Source: Hyunsoonleella flava (GTDB lineage Bacteria > Bacteroidota > Bacteroidia > Flavobacteriales > Flavobacteriaceae). Taken from it: DNA of 64,000 nucleotides. This document shows positions 52,933 through 60,413 of the stretch, piece by piece (the first letter of the stretch is position 1; every line of letters starts with the position of its first letter). The position numbers and the translations under genes were made by a program. The stretch lies in assembly GCF_004310325.1 (NCBI RefSeq), contig NZ_SIRT01000003.1, positions 62,001 through 126,000 of the forward strand, read 5' to 3'. The notes under the pieces are model-generated. The model was not told the DNA's origin. It made no database searches and saw nothing but the letters and a program-made list of their open reading frames with translations.

Positions 52933-53428
52933 AATTATGTGTATTAGTTAATCGTTCTCTTATTGTTTTTCTCGCTCTCGATAAGGCTACTCTCACTGCA
53001 GTATTGTTCATATCCAACATTTTTGCTATCTCATCAAAATCGTATTCTTCTATATCTCTTAGCTGTATTATCATGCGTTGTTGTTCGGGCAACTCCTCAA
53101 TTATACGCTCTACCCAACTTACGCTATCATTCAGTTCCACTTGTTTTTGCAGTGGTGTGTTTTTCTCCTCATAGTTGCTATGTACAATCTTTAAATTTTG
53201 TGCTTGTTTCGATTTTAGTTTGTCAAAACAAAAATTCTTTGTCATTGTCATAGAAAACGCCTCCACATTCTTATACTCACCAATCTTACTTTTATTTCGC
53301 CATAGTTTCAACAGCACCTCTTGGGTGGCGTCTTCAGCCTCTTCAGTAGAAACCAGCAGTCGTTTTGCCAAACGAAACACTTTATCCTTAAAAGGCATTA
53401 CTATGTTTAAAAACTCGTTCTGAGTCAT
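52919..53428 (-). CDS. ECF-family RNA polymerase sigma factor
   Basis: A 169-residue sigma-70 family factor. Region 2 has RLAKRLLVSTEEAEDATQEVLLKLWRN (its core AEDATQEVLLKLW), with FSMTMTKNFCFDKL after it. Region 4 has LPEQQRMIIQLRDIEEYDF, then DEIAKMLDMNNTAVRVALSRARK, the helix-turn-helix. It heads a four-gene run: sigma, small membrane protein, and two DUF4252 proteins. Auto-control of the run is likely but no matching promoter could be confirmed by eye. Confidence 0.93.
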   Translation of the reverse strand: MTQNEFLNIVMPFKDKVFRLAKRLLVSTEEAEDATQEVLLKLWRNKSKIGEYKNVEAFSMTMTKNFCFDKLKSKQAQNLKIVHSNYEEKNTPLQKQVELNDSVSWVERIIEELPEQQRMIIQLRDIEEYDFDEIAKMLDMNNTAVRVALSRARKTIRERLTNTHNYGIK

Positions 53429-53536
53429 TTTGGTTATGGTTAATGTTGTGGTTATAATAACTTTATTACTGCTATTTGTCTTTACGACGACCCACTATTT
53501 GTTTTGTTACATCAAAAAATAAAAAATTTTAAAATT

Positions 53537-53630
53537 TGGGCGTAACCCACAAGGGGTCGGGCTTTCACTACTCGCTCCCTCCTGCGTCGGGGAGCTCAAA
53601 CATGCCGTTCAATCCCTTACGCGGGGTCTT
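53537..53630. repeat. GC-rich extragenic repeat with inverted ends
   Basis: A GC-rich island in AT-rich DNA. It begins TTGGGCGTAACCC and ends TTCAATCCCTTACGCGGGG. The ends GCGTAA and TTACGC are inverted copies. The middle has GGGGTCGGGCTTTC and CGTCGGGGAGCTC. From memory, elements with this GGGTCGGGCTTTC...CAATCCCT pattern recur between genes in many Flavobacteriaceae. A partial copy seems to lie at 43515-43540. Confidence 0.6.
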
Positions 53631-53673
53631 TTTGCCAGTACCTTCATATTAATTCTTACACCTGTCCAATCTT

Positions 53674-53701
53674 CTGTCTACTGCCTATCGTCTCTTGTCT
53701 C
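53674..53701. repeat. Decayed heptamer repeat (28 bases)
   Basis: Four units of seven read CTGTCTA, CTGCCTA, TCGTCTC, TTGTCTC. Positions 3-6 of the unit (GYCT) are constant. It follows the GC-rich extragenic repeat. Confidence 0.65.
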
Positions 53702-53862
53702 GGAAACCACAATTCATCGATTAATTTTTTTATTGTACAATAATGTAAGTAAATTTAGGGTTTAATAGACTACTATATAAAAATTGCGAAAAAGATGAAA
53801 TCAAAGAAACATTATGTTTCTGAGATTGTATGTGTTATAAATAAAAAATAAAAAGCTATCAC

Positions 53863-55293
53863 ATGAAAAAGATAAAAGCCCTAGCACTAATTTTAGCTGC
53901 CCTAGTTTTAACAAGTTGTTTTGAGGATAGAGACGATAATACTGTACAAGCCAGCAGTATTAATGATTTTGTATGGAAAGCAATGAATGCTGTGTATTTG
54001 TACAAAAGTGAAATTCCAAATTTGGCCAATGATAGATTCACGAACAATGCTGAATATGCAGAGTATTTAAACTCTTTCTCGTCTCCCGAAGCCCTATTTG
54101 AAAGCTTAATTTTTCAAAGACAAACAGTCGATAGGTTTAGTATTATTGTCGACGACTACATAGCATTAGAGCAACGACAACAGGGTATTTTTAAAACGAA
54201 TGGTATGGAGTTTGCTCTTTATGCAGCTCCAAATAGTGATACAGAATTGGTAGGTGTGGTTCGGTTGGTAATAAATGGCAGTGAAGCAGATACTAAAGGC
54301 GTAAAAAGAGGAGATTTATTCAGTCAAGTTAACGGAACAACAATCACTAGAACTAATGCTGGAGATTTATTAGGTCCAGATGTATATACCATTAATTTAA
54401 GTACTTACGATGATAAAGGCACCCCTGAAAATACGGATGATACTATTGAACCTAATGGCACCAATATTACTTTAGAAAAATTTCAGTTTACTGAGAACCC
54501 AATTCATATCAATAAAATTTTTCAGGTAGGTGGAGAAAATGTGGGGTATTTAATGTACAATGGTTTTATAGGCGATTCTGAAATTGGCTTGAATACTGTT
54601 TTTGGAGATTTTAAATCAAGTAATGTGCAACACCTAGTGATAGATTTACGATATAATCCAGGAGGCTTTGTATCAACAATGACCTTTTTGGCTAGCATGG
54701 TTACTGGGCAATTTACAGGACAAGTATTTGAAAAATTAATTTATAATGAAAATTTACAGGAAAGAAATAGAGACTTCCTATATGCAGATAACATAAGCGG
54801 AAACACAATTAACAGTCTGGGCTTAAGCAAAGTTTATGTGCTTACAACTGATAGATCAGCATCTGCCAGTGAAGGACTAATAAATGGTTTAAGTGCTTAT
54901 ATTGAAGTGGTACAAATTGGCACAAACACCACCGGCAAAACCCAAGCGTCCAGTATATTTTACGATTCCTCCAATTTTGGTCGCCAAGGTGCAAATCCAG
55001 CACATACTTATGCAATACGACCTCTAATAGCAAATGGGATAAATAAAAACCTAGAGGCTGTACCAGGCACTGGGTTGCCACCTTCTATTGGTTTTGAATA
55101 CGAAGAAAGACCACTGAATTTAGGTGTTTTGGGAGAGGTAAACGAGCCGATGTTGGCCTTGGCACTAGCGGATATTGAAAATTCTACTAGTAAAAGAAAT
55201 CTAATAAAAGAAAAACCTGTATTGCTTGCTAAATCAGAAATAGACAGCAACGATTTTCTACCATTTGAAAAAGGTGGTTTAATAGCAGATTAA
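53863..55293 (+). CDS. S41 family peptidase lipoprotein with PDZ domain
   Basis: A 476-residue lipoprotein (lipobox LTSC, about residues 16-19). A helical N-terminal domain (about 25-110) precedes a PDZ domain (about 120-205, GSEADTKGVKRGDLFSQVNG). The S41 tail-specific protease domain (about 215-440) has VGYLMYNGF, HLVIDLRYNPGGFV, the nucleophile in TTDRSASASEGLING, and TGKTQASSIFYD with a Lys that can serve as general base. Such proteins degrade periplasmic polypeptides. It is followed by the PP-loop gene after 9 bases. Confidence 0.9.
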   Translation: MKKIKALALILAALVLTSCFEDRDDNTVQASSINDFVWKAMNAVYLYKSEIPNLANDRFTNNAEYAEYLNSFSSPEALFESLIFQRQTVDRFSIIVDDYIALEQRQQGIFKTNGMEFALYAAPNSDTELVGVVRLVINGSEADTKGVKRGDLFSQVNGTTITRTNAGDLLGPDVYTINLSTYDDKGTPENTDDTIEPNGTNITLEKFQFTENPIHINKIFQVGGENVGYLMYNGFIGDSEIGLNTVFGDFKSSNVQHLVIDLRYNPGGFVSTMTFLASMVTGQFTGQVFEKLIYNENLQERNRDFLYADNISGNTINSLGLSKVYVLTTDRSASASEGLINGLSAYIEVVQIGTNTTGKTQASSIFYDSSNFGRQGANPAHTYAIRPLIANGINKNLEAVPGTGLPPSIGFEYEERPLNLGVLGEVNEPMLALALADIENSTSKRNLIKEKPVLLAKSEIDSNDFLPFEKGGLIAD

Positions 55294-55302
55294 TTTTATT
55301 TC

Positions 55303-56025
55303 TTGAAACCTCACAAAACCTATTTCAATTGGAGCTCTGGTAAAGATTCTGCTCTAGCTTTATACCATCTGTTGCAAGATAAACGCTATTCAGTTGATGA
55401 ACTTGTTACGACCGTAAATTCATATTATAATCGTGTGTCCATGCATGGTTTACGCAAAGCACTACTTGTCGAACAAACCAATGCCATTAATATTCCTGTA
55501 AGCTTTATAGAACTTCCTGAAATGCCAAGTATGGAAGTGTACGAACAAAAAATGAATGATACGGTTGCAAGGTTAAAACTTAAAGGCTTTACACATTCAG
55601 CTTTTGGCGATATTTTTCTTGAAGATTTACGTAAATATCGTGAAGAACAACTGGACAAACAGGGGTTTAAAGCTATTTTTCCAATTTGGAAGAGAGATAC
55701 AAGAGCGCTAATGAATGAATTTTTAGATTTAGGTTTTAAAACGATTATAGTCTGTGCTAATTCCAAATATTTTGATGAAAACTTTGTGGGAACGGTTATG
55801 GACAAACACTTCGTAAACAATCTCCCAAAAGAAGTTGACCCTTGCGGTGAAAACGGAGAATTTCACACCTTTTGTTTTGAAGGCCCTATCTTTAAAAACC
55901 CAATAGATTTTACAATTGGCGAAAAGGTATATCGAGAATACGACCATCCAAACACTGATGATTCCATTTGTGGTGCCGACAAATATGGCGTTTGGTATTG
56001 CGATTTAATTCCAAAAAACTCATAA
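55303..56025 (+). CDS. Dph6-like PP-loop ATP pyrophosphatase
   Basis: A 240-residue enzyme starting at a TTG 9 bases after the S41 gene. The PP-loop motif is WSSGKDSALALYHL (about residues 8-21). Further family regions are TTVNSYYNRVSMHGLRKALL, HSAFGDIFLEDLRKYRE, AIFPIWKRDTRALMNEFLDLGFKTIIVC (quoted as FPIWKRDTRALMNEF) and EVDPCGENGEFHTF. Eukaryotic and archaeal relatives make diphthamide on EF-2, which bacteria lack, so the name diphthine-ammonia ligase cannot be right for this protein. It lies beside the B12 uptake genes. A role in cobamide or another amidation is possible but unproven. Confidence 0.85.
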   Translation: MKPHKTYFNWSSGKDSALALYHLLQDKRYSVDELVTTVNSYYNRVSMHGLRKALLVEQTNAINIPVSFIELPEMPSMEVYEQKMNDTVARLKLKGFTHSAFGDIFLEDLRKYREEQLDKQGFKAIFPIWKRDTRALMNEFLDLGFKTIIVCANSKYFDENFVGTVMDKHFVNNLPKEVDPCGENGEFHTFCFEGPIFKNPIDFTIGEKVYREYDHPNTDDSICGADKYGVWYCDLIPKNS

Positions 56026-56081
56026 GTATTTATAATAAAGTTTCAATTCAAACTATCATTTTCTTAAAAATAGGAGTACAT

Positions 56082-56108
56082 AAAAAAGCCACTAAATAGT
56101 GGCCTTTT
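56082..56108. terminator. Bidirectional terminator between the PP-loop gene and the PAS gene
   Basis: GCCACT and AGTGGC form a six-pair stem with loop AAAT, with six As on the left and Ts on the right. It ends the S41/PP-loop transcript and the btuB/PAS transcript. Confidence 0.9.
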
Positions 56109-56126
56109 ATTTGCTGTAAATACGAA

Positions 56127-56696
56127 CTATGCTACCTGTCGCTCTAAAGCTACAAAGTGTGTTTTCTTGTTATTAACTTTTAATGGAAAAATCTTCACCT
56201 CACATTTATACGGCGTACCATCCTTTTTATAATTTGTAATCACCTCAGTAAAAGCTAAATTGGTTTTAAGTTTTTCCTTAATATTACTCCTAGATGTATC
56301 TGATGTTTTCGAACCCTGTAACACTCTAGGCGTTTTATTTAAAACTTCACGCTTTAAATATCCTGTCATTTTAGTAAATCCCTTATTCACCCAGATTATT
56401 TTCTGCTTTAAGTCTGTTATCAAAATTGCTTCAAATGTTTCTTTTTCAAATATAAAATCGATATCATTATCCCAATTCATTTTTTTTGCATAAGACTTCA
56501 CCTTTCGTATATCCTGTAAACGCTCAGCTTCCTGCAATTTTTCAATATTTCCTTGACTATAAATATCCCAACTTGTAAGTGGTGTAATTATCCTAGAACC
56601 CTTGGATATAGTTTTAGAAACTGCTTCATATTCTGTTTTATTTAACGATGACAGATATATGTCCAAACACATCATCTTATATAAATTATACTTCAT
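56127..56696 (-). CDS. PAS-domain protein, LOV-like without the photo-active cysteine
   Basis: A 189-residue protein with a helical N-terminal part (about 1-75) and one PAS domain (about 80-187). The domain has ILITDLKQKIIWVNKGFTKMTGYLKREVL (its core WVNKGFTKMTGY), NKTPRVLQGSKTS, VITNYKKDGTPYKCEVKIFP and a final THFVALERQ. The layout is that of LOV domains, but at the GRNCRFLQ position it reads KTPRVLQG, so the flavin-adduct Cys is a Pro. There is no output domain. It starts 10 bases after the btuB stop, so it is probably in the riboswitch-controlled transcript. The ligand and role are unknown. Confidence 0.82.
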   Translation of the reverse strand: MKYNLYKMMCLDIYLSSLNKTEYEAVSKTISKGSRIITPLTSWDIYSQGNIEKLQEAERLQDIRKVKSYAKKMNWDNDIDFIFEKETFEAILITDLKQKIIWVNKGFTKMTGYLKREVLNKTPRVLQGSKTSDTSRSNIKEKLKTNLAFTEVITNYKKDGTPYKCEVKIFPLKVNNKKTHFVALERQVA

Positions 56697-56706
56697 AACT
56701 CAAAGT

Positions 56707-58575
56707 TTATAAATTCAAGTTCATACCCAAACTCACATTTCTACCTCTCGTTGTATACCCTAATATTTCAAAGTAATCTTCGTTAAAAAAATTGGTGATA
56801 TTTGCAAAAAGCTTCACCTTGTTTTTAAGCATTTTATGACTGAAATATAAATCGATTAAAGAGTAGGCACTTAAATCCTCGTTAGCAAACGTAGAGAAAT
56901 TGGTATCTGTTCGCTTTCCAACAAATTGATAACTCAATGATGCAAAGGTGTTTTCGCAAATATCATAGCCCAAACTAGCATTTGCTTTATGCTTCGGAAT
57001 TCTTAAACGCACACCGTCCTTAACTTCCGTAAATGTATAATTTGTAGAAATAGCTAAGTTTTTCACCACATCAATTTGCGCCTCAAGCTCAAATCCATGA
57101 ACAGTAGCGTCAGTAGTAGCATTTTCATAAGCTGAGGTGAATATGATGGTATGCACTTCATTTCGGTTAAAATAAACACCATTAATACGAACGCCCGTTG
57201 TTGTATTATATTCAATACCCCCTTCAATAGTAGTGTTCTCTTCTGGCTTTAAATCGGGATTTGCGCCAAAAAAACCGAACAGTTGTGACAAATTTGGTGC
57301 AATAAAGGACGTAGCATAAGATCCAAATGCCTTTACATAAGCCTCGTCAATTGAAATACTATAAGACGGATTCAAACTATACACAAAATGCGAACCATAT
57401 TCGCTATGGTTGTTCAATCGTCCACCTACGTTCATATTCAGTCCAAAATCCGAGACATATACCACATTTAAATACGGATCGGTGTTGGTAAAACTTTCTT
57501 CTTCAGCAAATAAACTATTATAGTCACCATAGTTTAAACCAACAATAGTATAAAAAGTGTCGTTAAAATTATACTTGTTAAATGCATCAACAACATAACT
57601 ATCCGCTTCATTGGTTGAGCCAAAAGCCGAAATAGTTTCCCTATCAATTTTTGTGTATGCCGCATTTACTTGAAATGTTCCATTCTTGTAGGTAAACTTT
57701 GGAGACAACCCAACTCTTTTCTGTTGCGAAATATACTCATCGTTAGTATCTGCAAATGCAAAATTTGGAGGCGGAAACCCGTCAATATCCGTTTTAAATT
57801 TATCTAAACTGGCATATGCGATCAATTCAAAATTATCACAAAACTCATAGCCTAATTTTAAGTTGGTGTTGTATCTAGAGAACGGATCTTTTTCCGCGTC
57901 TTCAGACTTGAAAGCAGACAAGCCATCTGCAAATTGGTTACCAAAACTTGCTAAGTAGGTAAATTTATCTAAAGTACCGTTTACCGAAACATTATTGGTA
58001 AAACTCGCGCCGTTATAATTTAAATCATCTTGAGTTTGATTGGTACCAACCACGGTTAAAAAATTTCCTGAGATTTTATCTTTTGAAGCCTTTTTGGTAG
58101 TAATGTTTATTACAGCCGTTGCTGCACCGTTTCCATAAAGGGTACTGGCTGCACCTTTTATAATTTCAATAGAGGCAATGGTATTTAAGTCTATCAACCT
58201 TAAATCTAATTCATTATTTACTAAGGATGGATCGTTAATTTGAACACCATCAATTAAAACTAAAACCTGTCTGTTATTTCCACCACGCACAAAACTTGAG
58301 ATATTTTGTCCTGCCACACTGCGCGTACCGTTTATTTCAATACCACTTTTGGTGTTTATTAAATCTGTAAGCGTTCTGCCTTGGTTACGCTCAATTTCAT
58401 TTTGAGAAATTTTAATAACGGTTTTTCCTGAATTTTCTCGTTTCAAGGCAAAACGAGAGTCTGAAATAACAACTTCATCAAGTTGCTCTACTTTAGTTGA
58501 ATCAGTTTGCTGCTGTGCAAAACTAAACAACGAGCATCCTAAGCATAGGACACCAAAAACATTTGTGTGTTTCAT
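56707..58575 (-). CDS. btuB: TonB-dependent vitamin B12 receptor, BtuB type
   Basis: BtuB carries cobalamin across the outer membrane with energy from TonB. The 622-residue length is that of E. coli BtuB. The signal peptide ends FSFAQ. The TonB-box-like LDEVVIS is at about residues 31-37. The plug has TLTDLINTKSGIEINGTRS, FVRGGNNRQVLVLIDGVQIND and IEIIKGAASTLYGNGAATAV (each quoted within the family pattern). The barrel ends GRNVSLGMNLNL. The cobalamin riboswitch on the same strand 240 bases upstream, and the divergent ABC importer, make the B12 ligand well supported. The PAS gene follows. Confidence 0.9.
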   Translation of the reverse strand: MKHTNVFGVLCLGCSLFSFAQQQTDSTKVEQLDEVVISDSRFALKRENSGKTVIKISQNEIERNQGRTLTDLINTKSGIEINGTRSVAGQNISSFVRGGNNRQVLVLIDGVQINDPSLVNNELDLRLIDLNTIASIEIIKGAASTLYGNGAATAVINITTKKASKDKISGNFLTVVGTNQTQDDLNYNGASFTNNVSVNGTLDKFTYLASFGNQFADGLSAFKSEDAEKDPFSRYNTNLKLGYEFCDNFELIAYASLDKFKTDIDGFPPPNFAFADTNDEYISQQKRVGLSPKFTYKNGTFQVNAAYTKIDRETISAFGSTNEADSYVVDAFNKYNFNDTFYTIVGLNYGDYNSLFAEEESFTNTDPYLNVVYVSDFGLNMNVGGRLNNHSEYGSHFVYSLNPSYSISIDEAYVKAFGSYATSFIAPNLSQLFGFFGANPDLKPEENTTIEGGIEYNTTTGVRINGVYFNRNEVHTIIFTSAYENATTDATVHGFELEAQIDVVKNLAISTNYTFTEVKDGVRLRIPKHKANASLGYDICENTFASLSYQFVGKRTDTNFSTFANEDLSAYSLIDLYFSHKMLKNKVKLFANITNFFNEDYFEILGYTTRGRNVSLGMNLNL

Positions 58576-58681
58576 TTTAATGAATAATTACTCGAGAATC
58601 GCATGGATTATCATACAATATATTATTCATAAATCGAATTAACTTAAATAAAACTATGCTTTAGTATTTATGCTTCAAAAT

Positions 58682-58710
58682 AAAAAACGCCATAGCTAAT
58701 GCTATGTCTT
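58682..58710 (-). terminator. Intrinsic terminator of the B12 riboswitch expression platform
   Basis: CATAGC and GCTATG form a six-pair stem with loop ATTA, followed on the minus strand by six Ts (58687 to 58682). It lies between the aptamer and btuB, about 107 bases before the start codon. Ligand-dependent termination is the likely mode of control. Confidence 0.75.
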
Positions 58711-58816
58711 ATTTTTCTTTTTTGCCTAAACAACAAAAATTTTAGTTTTCTTTTCAGCGAATTCAATTAATGACTAACATCAACTTTTATCCCGAAAGTT
58801 TAACTTATTTGTTTGA

Positions 58817-59046
58817 AAATGGCAGGTCTCCTGACTTGCGTCTTCATGTTGGTCTTCCCATCAAAATTGACAGTGACATTAGAAGTATAACATGAAGCTT
58901 TGTAGCTTACAGTTGCGGGAACAGTTCTGGAATTAACGATTTACGATTTACGATGTTTAAAAATTTCAACATCAAATCTTAAATCTGTAATCATAAATCA
59001 TTGCACCAGATTCCCTTTTAATTCCGCCGAAGCGGAAACCAAAATT
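58817..59046 (-). ncRNA. Cobalamin riboswitch upstream of btuB
   Basis: Read on the minus strand, the sequence has the classic elements in order. A UUCG-type hairpin (59037-59022) comes first, then AAAAGGGAA at about 59019-59011. The loop element CTGGTGCAA follows, then CCCGCAACTGTAAGC (58921 to 58907), GTCACTG (58877 to 58871) and the B12 box AAGTCAGGAGACCTGCC (58837 to 58821). It lies ahead of btuB on the same strand and is followed by an intrinsic terminator. The loop after GGTGCAA is enlarged by about 65 bases of inverted heptamer repeats (58936-59001). The exact ends are estimates. Confidence 0.93.
58936..59001. repeat. Inverted heptamer repeats inserted in the riboswitch aptamer
   Basis: On the plus strand three units ACGATTT, ACGATTT, ACGATGT (58936-58956) are followed by a 17-base spacer. 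Four units AAATCTT, AAATCTG, TAATCAT, AAATCAT (58974-59001) come next. The two arms are roughly complementary and would fold into an imperfect hairpin in the RNA. Confidence 0.7.
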
Positions 59047-59051
59047 CGATG

Positions 59052-59059
59052 CAAATATA
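59052..59059 (-). promoter_or_regulatory. -7 box of the riboswitch-btuB transcript
   Basis: TATATTTG on the minus strand fits TAnnTTTG. It ends a few bases before the predicted 5' end of the aptamer, so transcription would begin right at the riboswitch. The -33 element is not clear. Confidence 0.6.
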
Positions 59060-59090
59060 CTTTATTAAAAACAATACCTTCTTAGAAAGG

Positions 59091-59198
59091 CTACTTTTTC
59101 CTATTCAGCTTATATATAAGATAAATAAACCCTACAAGAAAATGAATTATTATAACTCCAGCTACTATATATATTGTTAAATTTGAACTGTCTCTCAT
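59091..59198 (-). CDS. Very small membrane protein (35 residues), possible gene
   Basis: An ATG at 59198 opens a 35-codon frame ending in TAG at 59091. The peptide has a short polar start (MRDSSNLT), a single hydrophobic helix (IYIVAGVIIIHFLVGFIYLI, about residues 9-28) and a basic tail (YKLNRKK). This positive-inside plan is typical of real single-span miniproteins. It lies upstream of the riboswitch promoter, on the same strand, and divergent from the ABC importer. I do not know a family for it, and chance cannot be excluded. Confidence 0.45.
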   Translation of the reverse strand: MRDSSNLTIYIVAGVIIIHFLVGFIYLIYKLNRKK

Positions 59199-59264
59199 TG
59201 TTTATTTTTTTCGAAATTAACAATGAATACCCAAATCAAACATGACATAAGTCACTTTGCTTTT

Positions 59265-60413
59265 ATGATATATAAAATTTTCATCGTTGCAACCTTTCTA
59301 AGTATTACGTCTTGTAAAGAAGACAAGGGTATTACTAGAAAACTTCCACTATCGGACGTTGAAATTGTTGATTTAAAATATGCAAAAGGGTTTTTAGTAA
59401 CTCATTTTGATAAGTACAAAGTAATTAAAGTGAATCACCCATGGCCCGATGCAAAAAAGGTGTATAAATATGTGATAATTGACAATAAAAATCTTGCTAA
59501 GACAAGTTTTATGAGTGGTGAATATGACGGTATTATTGTAACACCCATTAGTAAAATTGTTGCTACCTCCACTACGCACCTCCCAGCCCTAGAGTTATTA
59601 CAGGTTGAAAACACCTTAGTAGGTTTTCCTGGAACAGATTATGTGTCCTCGAAAAAAATACGCACTCAAATTGATAATGGAACTATTAGAGAACTAGGTA
59701 AAAACGAAAGTTTAAACACCGAAGTGTTGCTAGAATTAAATCCTGATGTCGTCGCTGGGTTTGGTATTGACGGCGGCAACCGCTCATTAGAAACCATTAG
59801 TAAATCTGGTATTCCGGTAATGTTTAATGGTGATTGGGTAGAAAGTTCCCCACTTGCTAAAGCAGAATGGATTAAGTTTTTTGGTGTACTTTACAATAAA
59901 GAAAAGGAGGCAGATTCTATTTTTAATCAAATTGAAAAAGATTATTTAGATGCTAAAATGCTAGCTCAAAATGTAACGTCAAAACCTACCGTTTTAAGTG
60001 GTGCCATGCACAACGATATTTGGTATTTACCTAATGGAACTAGTACAGAGGCGCAATTATTAAAAGATGCCAACGTCAACTATCTGTGGCAAAACACCGA
60101 GGGTGTAGGAAGCTTAAAACTAAATTTTGAATCGGTGTTTGTAAAAGCAAAAAACGCTGATATTTGGTTGAGCCCTTCAAATTATTCCACTTATGAAAAT
60201 TTAAAAAACGGTAATGAAAACCATACGTTGTTTGATGCTTTTCAAAATAAAAAAATATATACCTTTAACAAAACAACCGGGGCAACAGGAGGTGTTACCT
60301 ATTATGAATTGGGAATGACAAGACCAGATTTAGTTTTGAAGGATATTATAAAAATTTGTCACCCAGATTTACTTGAAAATTATCAACCCTATTTTTTTAA
60401 ACCTTTAGAATAA
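59265..60413 (+). CDS. btuF: ABC transporter substrate-binding lipoprotein, probably for cobalamin
   Basis: The product has 382 residues from the ATG at 59265, which gives a good lipoprotein signal (lipobox SITSC, Cys17). The start at 59223 would place 14 extra polar residues before it. It belongs to the BtuF/FepB-type binding proteins: GIIVTPISKIVATSTTHLPALELL (quoted as KIVATSTTHLPALELL), LVGFPGTDYVSS, LLELNPDVVAGFG, and the late NADIWLSPSNYST. It is followed directly by the permease gene (no gap). B12 as ligand is inferred from the divergent btuB and riboswitch; iron chelates are the alternative. Confidence 0.82.
   Translation: MIYKIFIVATFLSITSCKEDKGITRKLPLSDVEIVDLKYAKGFLVTHFDKYKVIKVNHPWPDAKKVYKYVIIDNKNLAKTSFMSGEYDGIIVTPISKIVATSTTHLPALELLQVENTLVGFPGTDYVSSKKIRTQIDNGTIRELGKNESLNTEVLLELNPDVVAGFGIDGGNRSLETISKSGIPVMFNGDWVESSPLAKAEWIKFFGVLYNKEKEADSIFNQIEKDYLDAKMLAQNVTSKPTVLSGAMHNDIWYLPNGTSTEAQLLKDANVNYLWQNTEGVGSLKLNFESVFVKAKNADIWLSPSNYSTYENLKNGNENHTLFDAFQNKKIYTFNKTTGATGGVTYYELGMTRPDLVLKDIIKICHPDLLENYQPYFFKPLE

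Larger units (their letters stand above)
53429..53862. other. 434-base intergenic region without a gene
   Basis: Between the sigma operon (minus) and the S41 protease (plus). It holds a GC-rich extragenic repeat (53537-53630), a decayed heptamer tract (53674-53701) and AT-rich DNA that should contain both promoters. No coding frame is supported. Confidence 0.7.

Noticed and set aside
55425-55820. 131-codon minus-strand frame inside the PP-loop gene
   Set aside because: It lies fully antisense to a conserved enzyme and its sequence has no protein-like features beyond composition. Other long antisense frames were dropped for the same reason.
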